Origin: Bacteroidaceae bacterium
Lineage (GTDB): Bacteria > Bacteroidota > Bacteroidia > Bacteroidales > Bacteroidaceae
Direction of reading: 5' to 3'
Length of the DNA stretch: 43,510 nt
Assembly (NCBI GenBank): GCA_017616915.1
Contig: JAFZXF010000019.1
Location: 1-43,510 of the forward strand
Every line of letters begins with the position of its first letter. Position 1 is the first letter of the stretch. Shown one piece after another: positions 26,401 to 35,209 of the stretch. Position numbers and translations under genes: made by a program. Below the pieces are notes generated by a model. The model was not told the origin of the DNA, searched no databases, and was given only the letters and a program-made list of their open reading frames with translations.

Positions 26401-28860
26401 ATGGCTGAAGTTATTGAGAACCAAAATACGGTAAAAGAAGAGGAACGCGGCAATAGTATGCTGAACGTCGCGCTGTTTTGTCTGACTGTGCTCAGGAAAA
26501 ACTGGCGCTGGTTCCTGCTTAGTATAGTCATCTGCCTGGGTCTGGCTTACCTCTATGCCAAGCGGCAGCCGAGGATTTATGCCCAGAGTGCAACCATCCT
26601 TATTGGCGGCACCGACCAGAAAACTCAGAAGAACAGGCAATTCAACCAATTGCAGGAGCTGAGCGGTATCAGCACCAACGATAACCTGAAGGACCAGATT
26701 TTCGTGCTGACTTCCAGGCGCCTTGTGGGCCAGGTGGTTGACAAGCTCAAGCTGGATGTCTTTTACGGCGTAACTCAGAGGTTCACGCCCGTGGCATTGT
26801 TTAAGGAAACGCCCGTGGAGGCAAACTTCCTGGAGCCGTTTAAGAGGCCCGTCACATTTGATGCCGAGATTGAGGGCAACAAACTCAGCGTGAAGAACCT
26901 GCGCTACGACGGCAACAAGACCGGCTTCGAGAAGACCGTCAGCTTTGGCGAACCGTTTAAGACGCCAGGCGGAATCGTGGTTCTCAACAAGACCAAATAC
27001 ACCCGTGGCTACGATAACAAGACCATCCATATCACCCGCATCAGTCGTGAGGATGCTATCACTTACTATCGTAATTCTCTCGGTGCCGAGGAAAACAATA
27101 AGGAGGCTAACCTTATTACATTGACTTATCTGGACGGCAACTTTGGCCGCGCCAACAATTTCCTCAACACTCTGCTCGAGGTTTACAAGGCCGACATCGT
27201 GGATGCCAAGAATACTGAGGCCAGAACCGCTGCCAAGTTTATTGACGAGCGTATCGCTTTGATAGGTTCGCAGCTGGGCGACGTGGAGAAGGAACTGGTG
27301 AACTTCAAGCAGGAGAGTAACCTGCTCGACTTCGACCTCAACGTTACCAATTATCTGCAGGAGAGCACCACTTCTCATCAGACTCTGCTCGAGCTTGAGA
27401 CACGCCTCGCTGTGGTTAGTTCGCTGCGCGACTTCATCGTCAACAGCGCCAACCAGGAGAAACTCATCCCCGTGCTCGGAGCACTTGGCAATGCCAGCAT
27501 GGAGAGCCAGATTAATGAATACAATGCTCGCATGATTGAGCGCAACAACCTGTTGCAGAACTCGTCGCCCACGTCAAACGCTATCGTACAGCGCGACCTC
27601 ACTCTGGCAGAGATGCGCCACACCATCTGCTCGGCTCTCGACAGCTACGTTAACTCCATCCGCATTCAGCTGGCAAAGGCTCGCTCGTCAGACGACCGCC
27701 TGCGCTCGCAGATGTCGGCTACGCCTCAGTCGGAAATCAAGACACTCGATATCACTCGTCAGCAGAAGGTAAAGGAAGCCCTCTACACTTACCTGCTCAA
27801 CAAGCGTGAGGAGAATGCCCTGCAGTTGGCCATCAATGATGCCAACGTGCGCATAGTGGAATATCCTTATGGTAGGAAGGTGCCCGTTTCGCCCCACACT
27901 GGCCGCATCCTGGCCGTGGCATTCCTGCTTGGATTGGCTATCCCCGCTTGCGTATTCTGGTTCCTCATCACTATGGACAAGACTGTTCGCGGACGTAAGG
28001 ACATCGAGGATGTATTGACGGCTCCGATACTGGGTGATATCCCGCGCTGGAACGACGACCAGAACGATAAGAAGTTCCTGACGAAGTCGGAGAACGGCAA
28101 GACCATCTCTGAGGCCTTCCGTGTGCTCCGCTACAACCTGAACATGACGATGCAGGAGGGCGTGATATGTGTCACCTCGTCCACACCGTCGCAAGGAAAG
28201 AGCTTCATTTCGCGTAACGTGGCAGCCATCATCGGTATCGGTAATGCCAAGACTATACTTATCGATGCGGATATCCGCAAGAACTCAGTATCGGAAATCC
28301 TCGGTATGAAGCGCACTACCTATGGTCTTACCAGTTATCTGGCAAGGCAGTGCGAAATCGACGATATCATCGTGAAGGGCATTGGCGAGAACCTCGATAT
28401 GATTCCTGCCGGTGTGCGTCCGCCCAACCCTGCTGAGTTGCTGATGAGCAGCCGCCTTGACCAGTTGATTGACAAGCTGCGCAATGAGTACGGCTACAAG
28501 TTTATCGTGGTTGACTGTACGCCGACCATCAACGTGGCTGATGCCGGCATCGTAAATCGTGTAGGTGACGTAACTCTCTACGTAATCCGTGTGGGAGTGG
28601 AAGACCGCCGATTCCTGTCCGACCTGGAGAAGCTCTATCAGGAAGGCAAGTTTAATAAGATGAATATCGTGGTTAACGACTCCAATGTGAAGAGTGAGAG
28701 CACCTATGGATACGGCTATGGCTACGGATACGGTTATGGCTATGGTTACGGATACGGCTATGGCTACGGTTATGGTTACGGCTATGGCTACGGCAACGAA
28801 CACAAGCACCGCACCAAGATAGGAAAGAAAATAGAGAAATTCCTTAGTATAAGGAAGTAA
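26401..28860 (+). CDS. Wzc-like chain-length protein with BY-kinase domain and Tyr-Gly tail
   Basis: An inner-membrane polysaccharide co-polymerase fused to a bacterial tyrosine kinase, 819 residues. TM1 lies near 32-52 (WRWFLLSIVICLGLAYLYA) and TM2 near 500-522. The large periplasmic domain between them has coiled-coil helices. The cytoplasmic kinase carries Walker A (STPSQGKS, about 595-602), Walker A' (ILIDADIRK, about 619) and Walker B (FIVVDC, about 700). Kinases of this type autophosphorylate a C-terminal Tyr cluster; here the cluster is 15 Tyr-Gly dipeptides (about 769-798), followed by a basic tail. The gene forms a two-gene operon with the export lipoprotein; no glycosyltransferases are nearby. 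Its 3' end overlaps the convergent RluA gene by 17 bp. Confidence 0.95.
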   Translation: MAEVIENQNTVKEEERGNSMLNVALFCLTVLRKNWRWFLLSIVICLGLAYLYAKRQPRIYAQSATILIGGTDQKTQKNRQFNQLQELSGISTNDNLKDQIFVLTSRRLVGQVVDKLKLDVFYGVTQRFTPVALFKETPVEANFLEPFKRPVTFDAEIEGNKLSVKNLRYDGNKTGFEKTVSFGEPFKTPGGIVVLNKTKYTRGYDNKTIHITRISREDAITYYRNSLGAEENNKEANLITLTYLDGNFGRANNFLNTLLEVYKADIVDAKNTEARTAAKFIDERIALIGSQLGDVEKELVNFKQESNLLDFDLNVTNYLQESTTSHQTLLELETRLAVVSSLRDFIVNSANQEKLIPVLGALGNASMESQINEYNARMIERNNLLQNSSPTSNAIVQRDLTLAEMRHTICSALDSYVNSIRIQLAKARSSDDRLRSQMSATPQSEIKTLDITRQQKVKEALYTYLLNKREENALQLAINDANVRIVEYPYGRKVPVSPHTGRILAVAFLLGLAIPACVFWFLITMDKTVRGRKDIEDVLTAPILGDIPRWNDDQNDKKFLTKSENGKTISEAFRVLRYNLNMTMQEGVICVTSSTPSQGKSFISRNVAAIIGIGNAKTILIDADIRKNSVSEILGMKRTTYGLTSYLARQCEIDDIIVKGIGENLDMIPAGVRPPNPAELLMSSRLDQLIDKLRNEYGYKFIVVDCTPTINVADAGIVNRVGDVTLYVIRVGVEDRRFLSDLEKLYQEGKFNKMNIVVNDSNVKSESTYGYGYGYGYGYGYGYGYGYGYGYGYGYGYGNEHKHRTKIGKKIEKFLSIRK
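28705..28794 (+). repeat. 15 Tyr-Gly dipeptide codons in the kinase tail
   Basis: Ninety bases read TAT/TAC then GGN fifteen times in a row. Codons are mixed (7 TAT, 8 TAC; 8 GGC, 4 GGT, 3 GGA), so the protein repeat is perfect while the DNA repeat is not. Confidence 0.97.
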
Positions 28861-29539
28861 AGTCTTGACCTTGATTAGTCAAGGTGCGCCACAAATTAGT
28901 GGCAGGTACAGGAGCATCCGCGTCAATCAGCAAATGGGAGACCGGATGCTCAAATTTTATGTGCGCGGCATGAAGACAGATGCTGCCATCGGGATTGCTG
29001 CGTGGTGCTCCATACTTGAGATCGCCCTTGATAGGACAACCGATAGAAGCAAGCTGGCAGCGAATCTGGTGATGACGGCCGGTGAGCAGGCGCACAGCGA
29101 TAAGATGATAGTGGTCAGAGGAAGCCACCAGTCGGTAGCGTAGCCGCGCGAGTTTGGCACCGGGCTTCTCTACAGGACTGACAAACGACTTGTTGAGCCG
29201 CTCGTTGCGAGTGAGCCACGACACAATCTCGCCCTCCGGCTCGGGCGGCATGTTAGCCGTGATGGCAAGATAGACTTTCTCTACCTTGCCATCGCGGAAT
29301 AAATTGTTCATCCGAGTAAGCGCCTTGCTGGTGCGGGCAAAAACCACGACCCCGCTCACAGGACGGTCGAGTCGGTGAGTGACGCCGAGAAACACTTGTC
29401 CCGGCTTGGCGTAGCGCTCCTTGATATAAGCCTTGACGGTCTCGCTCAGCGGAGTGTCGCCTGTCTTGTCACCCTGCACAATCTCGCCTGCATCCTTGCT
29501 GACGATAATCAGATGATTGTCTTCGTAAAGGACTTGCAT
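28844..29539 (-). CDS. RluA-family RNA pseudouridine synthase
   Basis: Isomerises uridine to pseudouridine in rRNA or tRNA; the target is not predictable. The 231-residue protein shows the RluA core: MQVLYEDNHLIIVSKDAGE, the catalytic motif VTHRLDRPVSG (Asp58), KVEKVYLAI, and LLTGRHHQIRCQLA near residue 160. There is no S4 RNA-binding domain in front, so it is a short form. Its ATG (29539) directly abuts the FabG stop codon (TAA at 29540-29542). Its last codons overlap the BY-kinase 3' end on the other strand. Confidence 0.93.
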   Translation of the reverse strand: MQVLYEDNHLIIVSKDAGEIVQGDKTGDTPLSETVKAYIKERYAKPGQVFLGVTHRLDRPVSGVVVFARTSKALTRMNNLFRDGKVEKVYLAITANMPPEPEGEIVSWLTRNERLNKSFVSPVEKPGAKLARLRYRLVASSDHYHLIAVRLLTGRHHQIRCQLASIGCPIKGDLKYGAPRSNPDGSICLHAAHIKFEHPVSHLLIDADAPVPATNLWRTLTNQGQDFTSLY

Positions 29540-30286
29540 TTACATGTTCATGCCGCCGTCCACCTGAATAACCTGACCGGTAACATAGCTGGAGAGGTCG
29601 CTTGCCAGATATACGGCTGTGTTGGCGATGTCCTCTACCTGACCGCCGCGGCGGAGCGGAATGCTCTTGATCCATTCAGCGCGAACCTCCTCGGGCAGAG
29701 CAGCAGTCATGGCAGTCTCAATGAAGCCCGGAGCAATAGCGTTAGCGCGAATGCCGCGTGAGCCCATCTCCTGAGCAATACTCTTGGCGAGAGCGATGAG
29801 GCCGGCCTTGGAAGCGGCATAGTTGCTCTGTCCGGCATTGCCGTGAACGCCAACTACAGAAGCCATGTTGATGATGCTGCCACTGCGCTGGCGCATCATG
29901 ATAGGTGTGCAGGCGTGGATAAAGTTGAATGCAGATTTGAGGTTCACTGCGATGACTGCATCCCACTGAGCCTCGGTCATGCGCATCATCAGACCGTCCT
30001 TGGTGATACCTGCGTTGTTGACCAGAATGTCGATGGAGCCGAAGTCTGCCTTCACCTTGTTGACAACTTCCTCGGTCTGTGCGAAGTCAGCTGCGTTGGA
30101 AGCGTAGCCAATACATTTCACGCCTTTGGCGGCAACTTCGGCCTCGGTGGCTTTGCCGTTTTCGTCAATTACCAGGTCGGTGAACGCCACGTTGGCGCCT
30201 TCTTCTGCAAATTTCAATGCTATGGCCTTGCCGATGCCGCGTGCGGCTCCGGTAACAAGTGCCGTTTTTCCAGTTAAAAGTCCCAT
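29540..30286 (-). CDS. fabG: 3-oxoacyl-[acyl-carrier-protein] reductase
   Basis: NADPH-dependent reduction of 3-oxoacyl-ACP in fatty acid elongation. The 248-residue short-chain dehydrogenase has the cofactor motif TGAARGIG (12-19), NNAG (90-93), Asn115, Ser143, and the YxxxK pair Tyr156/Lys160. It ends GQVIQVDGGMNM, the usual FabG C-terminus. It lies between a TetR regulator (31 bp upstream) and the pseudouridine synthase (0 bp) on the same strand, so co-transcription is likely. FabG-like reductases have many roles, but length and motifs favour the fatty-acid enzyme. Confidence 0.93.
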   Translation of the reverse strand: MGLLTGKTALVTGAARGIGKAIALKFAEEGANVAFTDLVIDENGKATEAEVAAKGVKCIGYASNAADFAQTEEVVNKVKADFGSIDILVNNAGITKDGLMMRMTEAQWDAVIAVNLKSAFNFIHACTPIMMRQRSGSIINMASVVGVHGNAGQSNYAASKAGLIALAKSIAQEMGSRGIRANAIAPGFIETAMTAALPEEVRAEWIKSIPLRRGGQVEDIANTAVYLASDLSSYVTGQVIQVDGGMNM

Positions 30287-30317
30287 AATGTTTTTCTTTT
30301 TTTATTATAAGGTTAAT

Positions 30318-30914
30318 CTAATATCGTGCTGAGGTGACGCCGAGCATGCGTCTTACCATGTTTACTACTACAGGGCGACTGCTATCCATAGTCATACCGT
30401 TGCCGAGGCGACCGAAGATGTACGGCACCTCGAGACCTTTGATGCAATAATGAATTACGTCGGCTGTCAGTTCCTCGTTCTCTACATGGAACTGTCCTTT
30501 CTCGCAGCCTTCCTTGATAACGCGGCGATACAGTTCCAACTCCTCGTGGTCGAAAGCTTTGCGCACCTTCTCCACCATCCAGATGTTGCGGAAGAACTCA
30601 GCTCTAAGGTTGCCGTTGCGCACCACGGCTTCCTTCACCATGTTGAGATGTGTGAAGATGAGCGTGGTAATCTTGAGCTCCGGCTCCATATCGAGCGCTG
30701 CCACTTCTTCCATTTTGTCAGACACTCGGTCGACCTCGGTCTTGATGACAGCAGCATAGACTTCTTCCTTGTTGGCAAAATATGCGTAAAGCGTACGGCG
30801 GCCCTTGCCAGAAGCCTTAGCGATATCGTTCATCGTTGTGCCGTTTAGCCCCGTCTTGGCGAAGAGGCGGCGGGCAACGTCTATCAGCAGATTGCGCGTT
30901 TTGGTTGTTGACAT
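30318..30914 (-). CDS. TetR/AcrR-family transcriptional regulator
   Basis: A 198-residue regulator. The N-terminal 60 residues form the TetR helix-turn-helix domain (LLIDVARRLFAKTGLNGTTM, then DIAKASGKGRRTLYAYFANKEEVYAAVI), followed by a helical ligand-binding region (EAVVRNGNLRAEFFRNIWMVEK). It lies 31 bp upstream of fabG on the same strand, so it may control fatty-acid synthesis (as FabR/FasR-type regulators do elsewhere) or only share the transcript. The ligand is unknown. No TAnnTTTG is seen between it and the peptidase gene just upstream. Confidence 0.92.
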   Translation of the reverse strand: MSTTKTRNLLIDVARRLFAKTGLNGTTMNDIAKASGKGRRTLYAYFANKEEVYAAVIKTEVDRVSDKMEEVAALDMEPELKITTLIFTHLNMVKEAVVRNGNLRAEFFRNIWMVEKVRKAFDHEELELYRRVIKEGCEKGQFHVENEELTADVIHYCIKGLEVPYIFGRLGNGMTMDSSRPVVVNMVRRMLGVTSARY

Positions 30915-30933
30915 ATTTGTTATGTATATTTGA

Positions 30934-33900
30934 CTATTCTACTTTGAGTTTCCTGCCTTCAGCGATATAAATGCCGGGAGCAAAAGGAAGAATGTGAACT
31001 CCTTCGACTGTGTCGCAGAACACACACTGGCCATCGAGAGTGTAAATCTTTACCTCTTCGGCATTCTCGAAGGCAAAGCGGATGCCGCCGGGCACAGCTT
31101 CAACGCGATGGGTCTTGCCTTCTTTCACTGCGTTATAAACGTGGGTGATTCCGTCAGCCTGGATTACCTCAGTGGCTGCTTCTGCGTCGAGATCAAGAGT
31201 AAACACGCCGGTACTCAGTCCCCATGCATCGCCGTCGGGACCGAAGCCTATGCGGCTAAGGTCAATACCGTTAGTGGTGCGGTCTTTCACACTGCCGCCA
31301 TCCTGATTGAAGTCGTAGTAGGCAACAAGGCCGTTCTTGTCCATCTGCGTCTCAATGTCAGTAAGAGGCGCATTAATCAGACCTTTCATGGTGGAGAGAG
31401 CGAGAGCTTTGCTCCAGATGCGTAGCTCGTCAATCTGGCCCTTGTATCCTTCGTCGCCACCGCTCAGCGTGAGTTTTCCCCAATCGGTAGGAGAGGTTCC
31501 GATTCGAGAGGAAGGAGAAGCGAAGAGCACTCCGTCGCGATAGAACTTCACTGTACCGAAAGTGAAGGAAACAGCATAGTGGTGCCATGTGCCGGCCATC
31601 ACGTAATTATCGCCGGAGTTTACTGTCTTGCCGCCCACGGTGACAGACATGCGGCCGTTCTGGTCGGTAGTGGCGGTTAACATTTCGTTCTCGGTAGTCA
31701 TATTGAGAGCTCCCAGAGTTTCGTATGGCAGCATCCACCATTCGATGGTGAACGCCTTAGTTCCTGCGCTAAACAGATTGGCGGTTGATTCCAGCCGTTC
31801 ACTGCCGCCCATCACGAGGCCGTTCTTGCTGTCGGCATTGATAACGATAAGTCGGCCGGACTCGGTGAGCGAGGAAACGCCTATATCATTGCTGCTTTCC
31901 AAGGTTACGTCGTAATAGCCCGGATGAGTGGGAGTGAACGAAGAGTGCTGTCCGTTGATTTCGTAGTCGTGAATGCCGTTGCTAAGCAACCACTTCCAGG
32001 TTTCCGGTCTTTGGCGTGTCTCATCAATAAGGTAAGTGGTCTCGCCAAGGCGGATAATGCTTGGATTAACGGTAAACGCTACGCGCGGTGCTGACGGTGC
32101 AACGGTGACATACATAGTCTTCTTACTCTCGCCGCCTGCATTCGTAGCCGTCAGAGTTATGGGGAATACGCCCGTCTGACTGTAGGTCACACCGGCGTTG
32201 ACGCTGTGGATTTCCTCCTCGTCAGCTCCTGGCATTGTCCAAGTGTATGTGCAGTTAGCACCGCTCGACTGGTTGGCAAGGCTGAACATATCGCCTTCGC
32301 TGAGGCTGGTCTCGGCTATGGCAAAGTCTGCTACAGGCGCTTCGGGACTTGTCACCGTTATTTCTTGTGTGTTCTCGAAAGTTTCTCCGTCAATGCTGGT
32401 CACGGTGTGAGTGACCTGATATGTGCCAGGCGTCTCAAAGATAAAATAGGGACTGGCACTGCTAGCCGTCTTGGTGGTAGCGTCGGGAGCTGACCAATGC
32501 CAACTTACGGTATTGAGAAGAGCGGAACTATTGAAATTCAACGGCTCTCCTGCAAACAGCGTTTCCGTAGGCACGGTGAAACTGGCAATACCGGTAGTTA
32601 CGGCTCCTGTGAGCATAGTGGCATCTTCCTTTGTCTCAGCATTACCTATAGGAATGTCGTATCCGGAGGCAAAATCCTTGATGTAGCGCTGTCCGTCGCG
32701 CTCCACGGTTATCATCGGATAGTATGCCACCAGGTTGGTCTGTCCTGCAGGATTAGCTACGGCCAGGCCTTTGTTGCGATAAATATCCACCTGAGAGAGA
32801 GCTTTGTTCCATATACGCAGTTCGTCAATCTGGGCATTGAAATCACCGTTGGCAGTGCCGAGGCAGAAATTCTTCAGAGCAGGTATGCCGGAATAAGAAT
32901 CGGAAGTGATAGAACCTTTCTTCATTCCGTCAATGAAAAGAGTCAGCTGGTTTCCGTCCACCACGATGGCGACATGCTGCCACTTGCCGGCTTTCACAGT
33001 GTTAGTGCGCGAGATAAAGCGATTGTTGGTGTCCCAGCCACATTGTATCTGACCTGTTGCGGTGAGGCAGAAGAGCAGCGAGCCCCATCCTTCGCCCATC
33101 TGCTGGTTGAAGCTACTGATGGTGGTTGGATTTAGCCAGAACTCAATAGTGGCCTGCTTAAGGCCCTCGCTGAGGAGACCGCTGACAGAAGTGCGTGCAT
33201 TGTCGAGTTGCAGTACTTGGTTGGAGGTCGTCTGAATAGTTTCAGTGCTATTGCGGGCAGGAATACTCTTGTTTGAAAGCACGCGGCTGCCGCGATATTC
33301 ATAGGCGGTGGCAACGTAGTATGTTGCCGATGCGTCATCCACTAAGTAGGAATGGCTCATAGCAGGCACCTCAGCCACTTTGTCATTGCCTTTATAAACA
33401 TAGTAGCGGGCTATCGGATAGCTTGAAAGCTTTGGTTCGTTCCAGGAGAGGCGCTTGCCGTTAAGAGTTACGTTGAGCGGCTCATATACCTGCATGCCGA
33501 GCGTGGTGACGGAAAGCACGGTTGTCTTGTCGCCGTTGAGAATGGCCACAGTGTCCATGCGAGTAGGTACTTCCAGTCCCTCCGGATCAAGAGTGTAGTC
33601 CATGAGCGAAAGTTTGTCAACCTTGCCTTCACCGATGGAACCGGTCTTGCTGTTGATAACGAGAAAGTATTTAACAGGCTTGCTTAGGTCGTAGCCTTCG
33701 GATAGGTCGGTAACATCGTATCCGAACTCCATTGGTGTGCGGTTGAGTTTTCCTTTCCATCTGCCCAGCATTGGCACCTCGGGTGCAGGATTGCTCTTGG
33801 TGCCGTCACCGGCGTAGTTGAAGAAGGGCATAACCTCTGTCTTCTGCGGTTCGACAGCCGTAGTATCGGCGGAGATTCCTGCCGAAATGCTTATCTCAGA

Positions 33901-34962
33901 GCGGCGGCTGTACTCCACCACAATCTTTAGCACGCGCTTGGGCTCATAGTCTTTGCGCCAAGTGTAGTGGCCGGAGTTCATGGGGATGCGATTGGTACCC
34001 ATTGCATAGCTGTATTTGTAGGGGCAGTAGATAAAGCCCTGATTGCACCAGCCTGCACCCCATGAGTTACAGATTATCCAGGCGCCGATTTCGTCCTTTG
34101 CAGCTTCGCCGTAAACGCCGTTGCCGTCAAGATCAAACTCTATGCGGTCGTCATAGCCGACTACGGTGAGAGCGTGGTCGTAAGTTTCACCCCATGAATA
34201 TACATATTTCATGCCGGCCACACCGATGGCGCGGTTGGTGGCGGTGGAAGGTATATCCTGCCAATTACCGCCGCTGGCTACTCCGATGCCGCTTACTCCG
34301 CCGCACCAGAAGCTTTCGTCGCCCCAATGGTTCCAGAGATACTGTTTCAGCTGTTCGCGTCCCAACTCGGTAGTTTGGTCGGCATCGCAGAAAGTGTCGC
34401 CACCCAGTGTGCGGTTAAACATGGCGGAATACCATTTGTCGTAGCCCTGCATGTAGCCGTAGTCGGGATTACTGGTATCCTGTAATCCGAAAGTGTTGCT
34501 ATAAGTGCGCCCACCGTAAGTAGGAACGTTAGGCACTCCGTGGCGGTTCATGATAGAATATTTATCAATGCCGGAGTTGGTGTGGAGCCAAGTAAAGTGG
34601 GTGGGCAACTGGTTCTCTTCCAATGAGGCATCAGCGTTTCTATAGGCATTCATCTCCAGCGTCATAGTGTAGCCTACTGCCTGAGCAGAACCGCACGAGC
34701 CACCACTCTGGTTGAAGACCGGCGGGAAATATTTGGTCAGCGCATTATTCAAGTGATCAGGGCGCTCGGAACCATAGCGCGAACTGCGAGCCGAGTTGGA
34801 GGACTTGGCTGCCACAGTGTTGGAATAGGTGCGTTCAACTTTGGGGAAAGGATTCGCATCGGGGTACTTTTTGTAATCCACCTTCACGTCTTGAGCTGCG
34901 ATGGTGGTGCACATCATTCCTGCTACTGCCACGAATAGCATGTTCCAAATACTGTGTTTCAT
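30934..34962 (-). CDS. Papain-like (C1) protease with LamG and PKD-like domains and T9SS-like tail
   Basis: A 1342-residue secreted protein. After a signal peptide (MKHSIWNMLFVAVAGMMCTTIAA), a papain-like domain occupies about 65-330: the Cys box FNQSGGSCGSAQA (Cys90), His box YDHALTVVGYDD (His263) and Asn box ICNSWGAGW (Asn299). An inserted DLDGNGVYG loop (about 277-285) looks like a calcium loop. LamG-like domains lie near 610-780 and 1060-1230, with PKD-like repeats between (about 830-1010). The end, GIYIAEGRKLKVE, resembles a T9SS sorting domain. No long propeptide is seen. I chose the ATG at 34962 because the longer frame start lies upstream of the -7 element. Likely a surface protease with binding domains. 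Confidence 0.9.
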   Translation of the reverse strand: MKHSIWNMLFVAVAGMMCTTIAAQDVKVDYKKYPDANPFPKVERTYSNTVAAKSSNSARSSRYGSERPDHLNNALTKYFPPVFNQSGGSCGSAQAVGYTMTLEMNAYRNADASLEENQLPTHFTWLHTNSGIDKYSIMNRHGVPNVPTYGGRTYSNTFGLQDTSNPDYGYMQGYDKWYSAMFNRTLGGDTFCDADQTTELGREQLKQYLWNHWGDESFWCGGVSGIGVASGGNWQDIPSTATNRAIGVAGMKYVYSWGETYDHALTVVGYDDRIEFDLDGNGVYGEAAKDEIGAWIICNSWGAGWCNQGFIYCPYKYSYAMGTNRIPMNSGHYTWRKDYEPKRVLKIVVEYSRRSEISISAGISADTTAVEPQKTEVMPFFNYAGDGTKSNPAPEVPMLGRWKGKLNRTPMEFGYDVTDLSEGYDLSKPVKYFLVINSKTGSIGEGKVDKLSLMDYTLDPEGLEVPTRMDTVAILNGDKTTVLSVTTLGMQVYEPLNVTLNGKRLSWNEPKLSSYPIARYYVYKGNDKVAEVPAMSHSYLVDDASATYYVATAYEYRGSRVLSNKSIPARNSTETIQTTSNQVLQLDNARTSVSGLLSEGLKQATIEFWLNPTTISSFNQQMGEGWGSLLFCLTATGQIQCGWDTNNRFISRTNTVKAGKWQHVAIVVDGNQLTLFIDGMKKGSITSDSYSGIPALKNFCLGTANGDFNAQIDELRIWNKALSQVDIYRNKGLAVANPAGQTNLVAYYPMITVERDGQRYIKDFASGYDIPIGNAETKEDATMLTGAVTTGIASFTVPTETLFAGEPLNFNSSALLNTVSWHWSAPDATTKTASSASPYFIFETPGTYQVTHTVTSIDGETFENTQEITVTSPEAPVADFAIAETSLSEGDMFSLANQSSGANCTYTWTMPGADEEEIHSVNAGVTYSQTGVFPITLTATNAGGESKKTMYVTVAPSAPRVAFTVNPSIIRLGETTYLIDETRQRPETWKWLLSNGIHDYEINGQHSSFTPTHPGYYDVTLESSNDIGVSSLTESGRLIVINADSKNGLVMGGSERLESTANLFSAGTKAFTIEWWMLPYETLGALNMTTENEMLTATTDQNGRMSVTVGGKTVNSGDNYVMAGTWHHYAVSFTFGTVKFYRDGVLFASPSSRIGTSPTDWGKLTLSGGDEGYKGQIDELRIWSKALALSTMKGLINAPLTDIETQMDKNGLVAYYDFNQDGGSVKDRTTNGIDLSRIGFGPDGDAWGLSTGVFTLDLDAEAATEVIQADGITHVYNAVKEGKTHRVEAVPGGIRFAFENAEEVKIYTLDGQCVFCDTVEGVHILPFAPGIYIAEGRKLKVE

Positions 34963-34997
34963 AATGCCGGAGTTTTGGGTTTTATCAAATTTAACTG

Positions 34998-35005
34998 CAA
35001 AGATA
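34998..35005 (-). promoter_or_regulatory. -7 element for the papain-like protease gene
   Basis: The minus strand reads TATCTTTG then C, a match to TAnnTTTG 36 bp upstream of the ATG at 34962. It may also serve the TetR, fabG and rluA-type genes downstream. Confidence 0.65.
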
Positions 35006-35153
35006 CACATTATTATTTATACGCGCGCGAAAAAAGCTTGTAATTCGCAGAAAAGAATGGTTTTTAGAGGGTTTTAATGTGCAAAGTGGTTAATTTTCAT
35101 CGCAAAACTACGGTTTTCCACTGTTTTATACCTTATTATATATAAAAAATAAG

Positions 35154-35161
35154 TAACTTTG
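35154..35161 (+). promoter_or_regulatory. -7 element for pnp
   Basis: TAACTTTG then C, 49 bp before the pnp ATG. The upstream box is not clear. Confidence 0.65.
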
Positions 35162-35209
35162 CGCGATTTTTAGAAGTTATAAGATATTTTACAGTTAAAT
35201 TTAAGAAAG

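Noticed and set aside
28285..28809. Minus-strand open frame with V/A/I-rich repeat that looks membrane-like
   Set aside because: It is the complement of the Tyr-Gly codons in the BY-kinase tail.
34963..35010. Longer start for the papain-like protease
   Set aside because: It lies upstream of the -7 element, and the added residues would hide the signal peptide.
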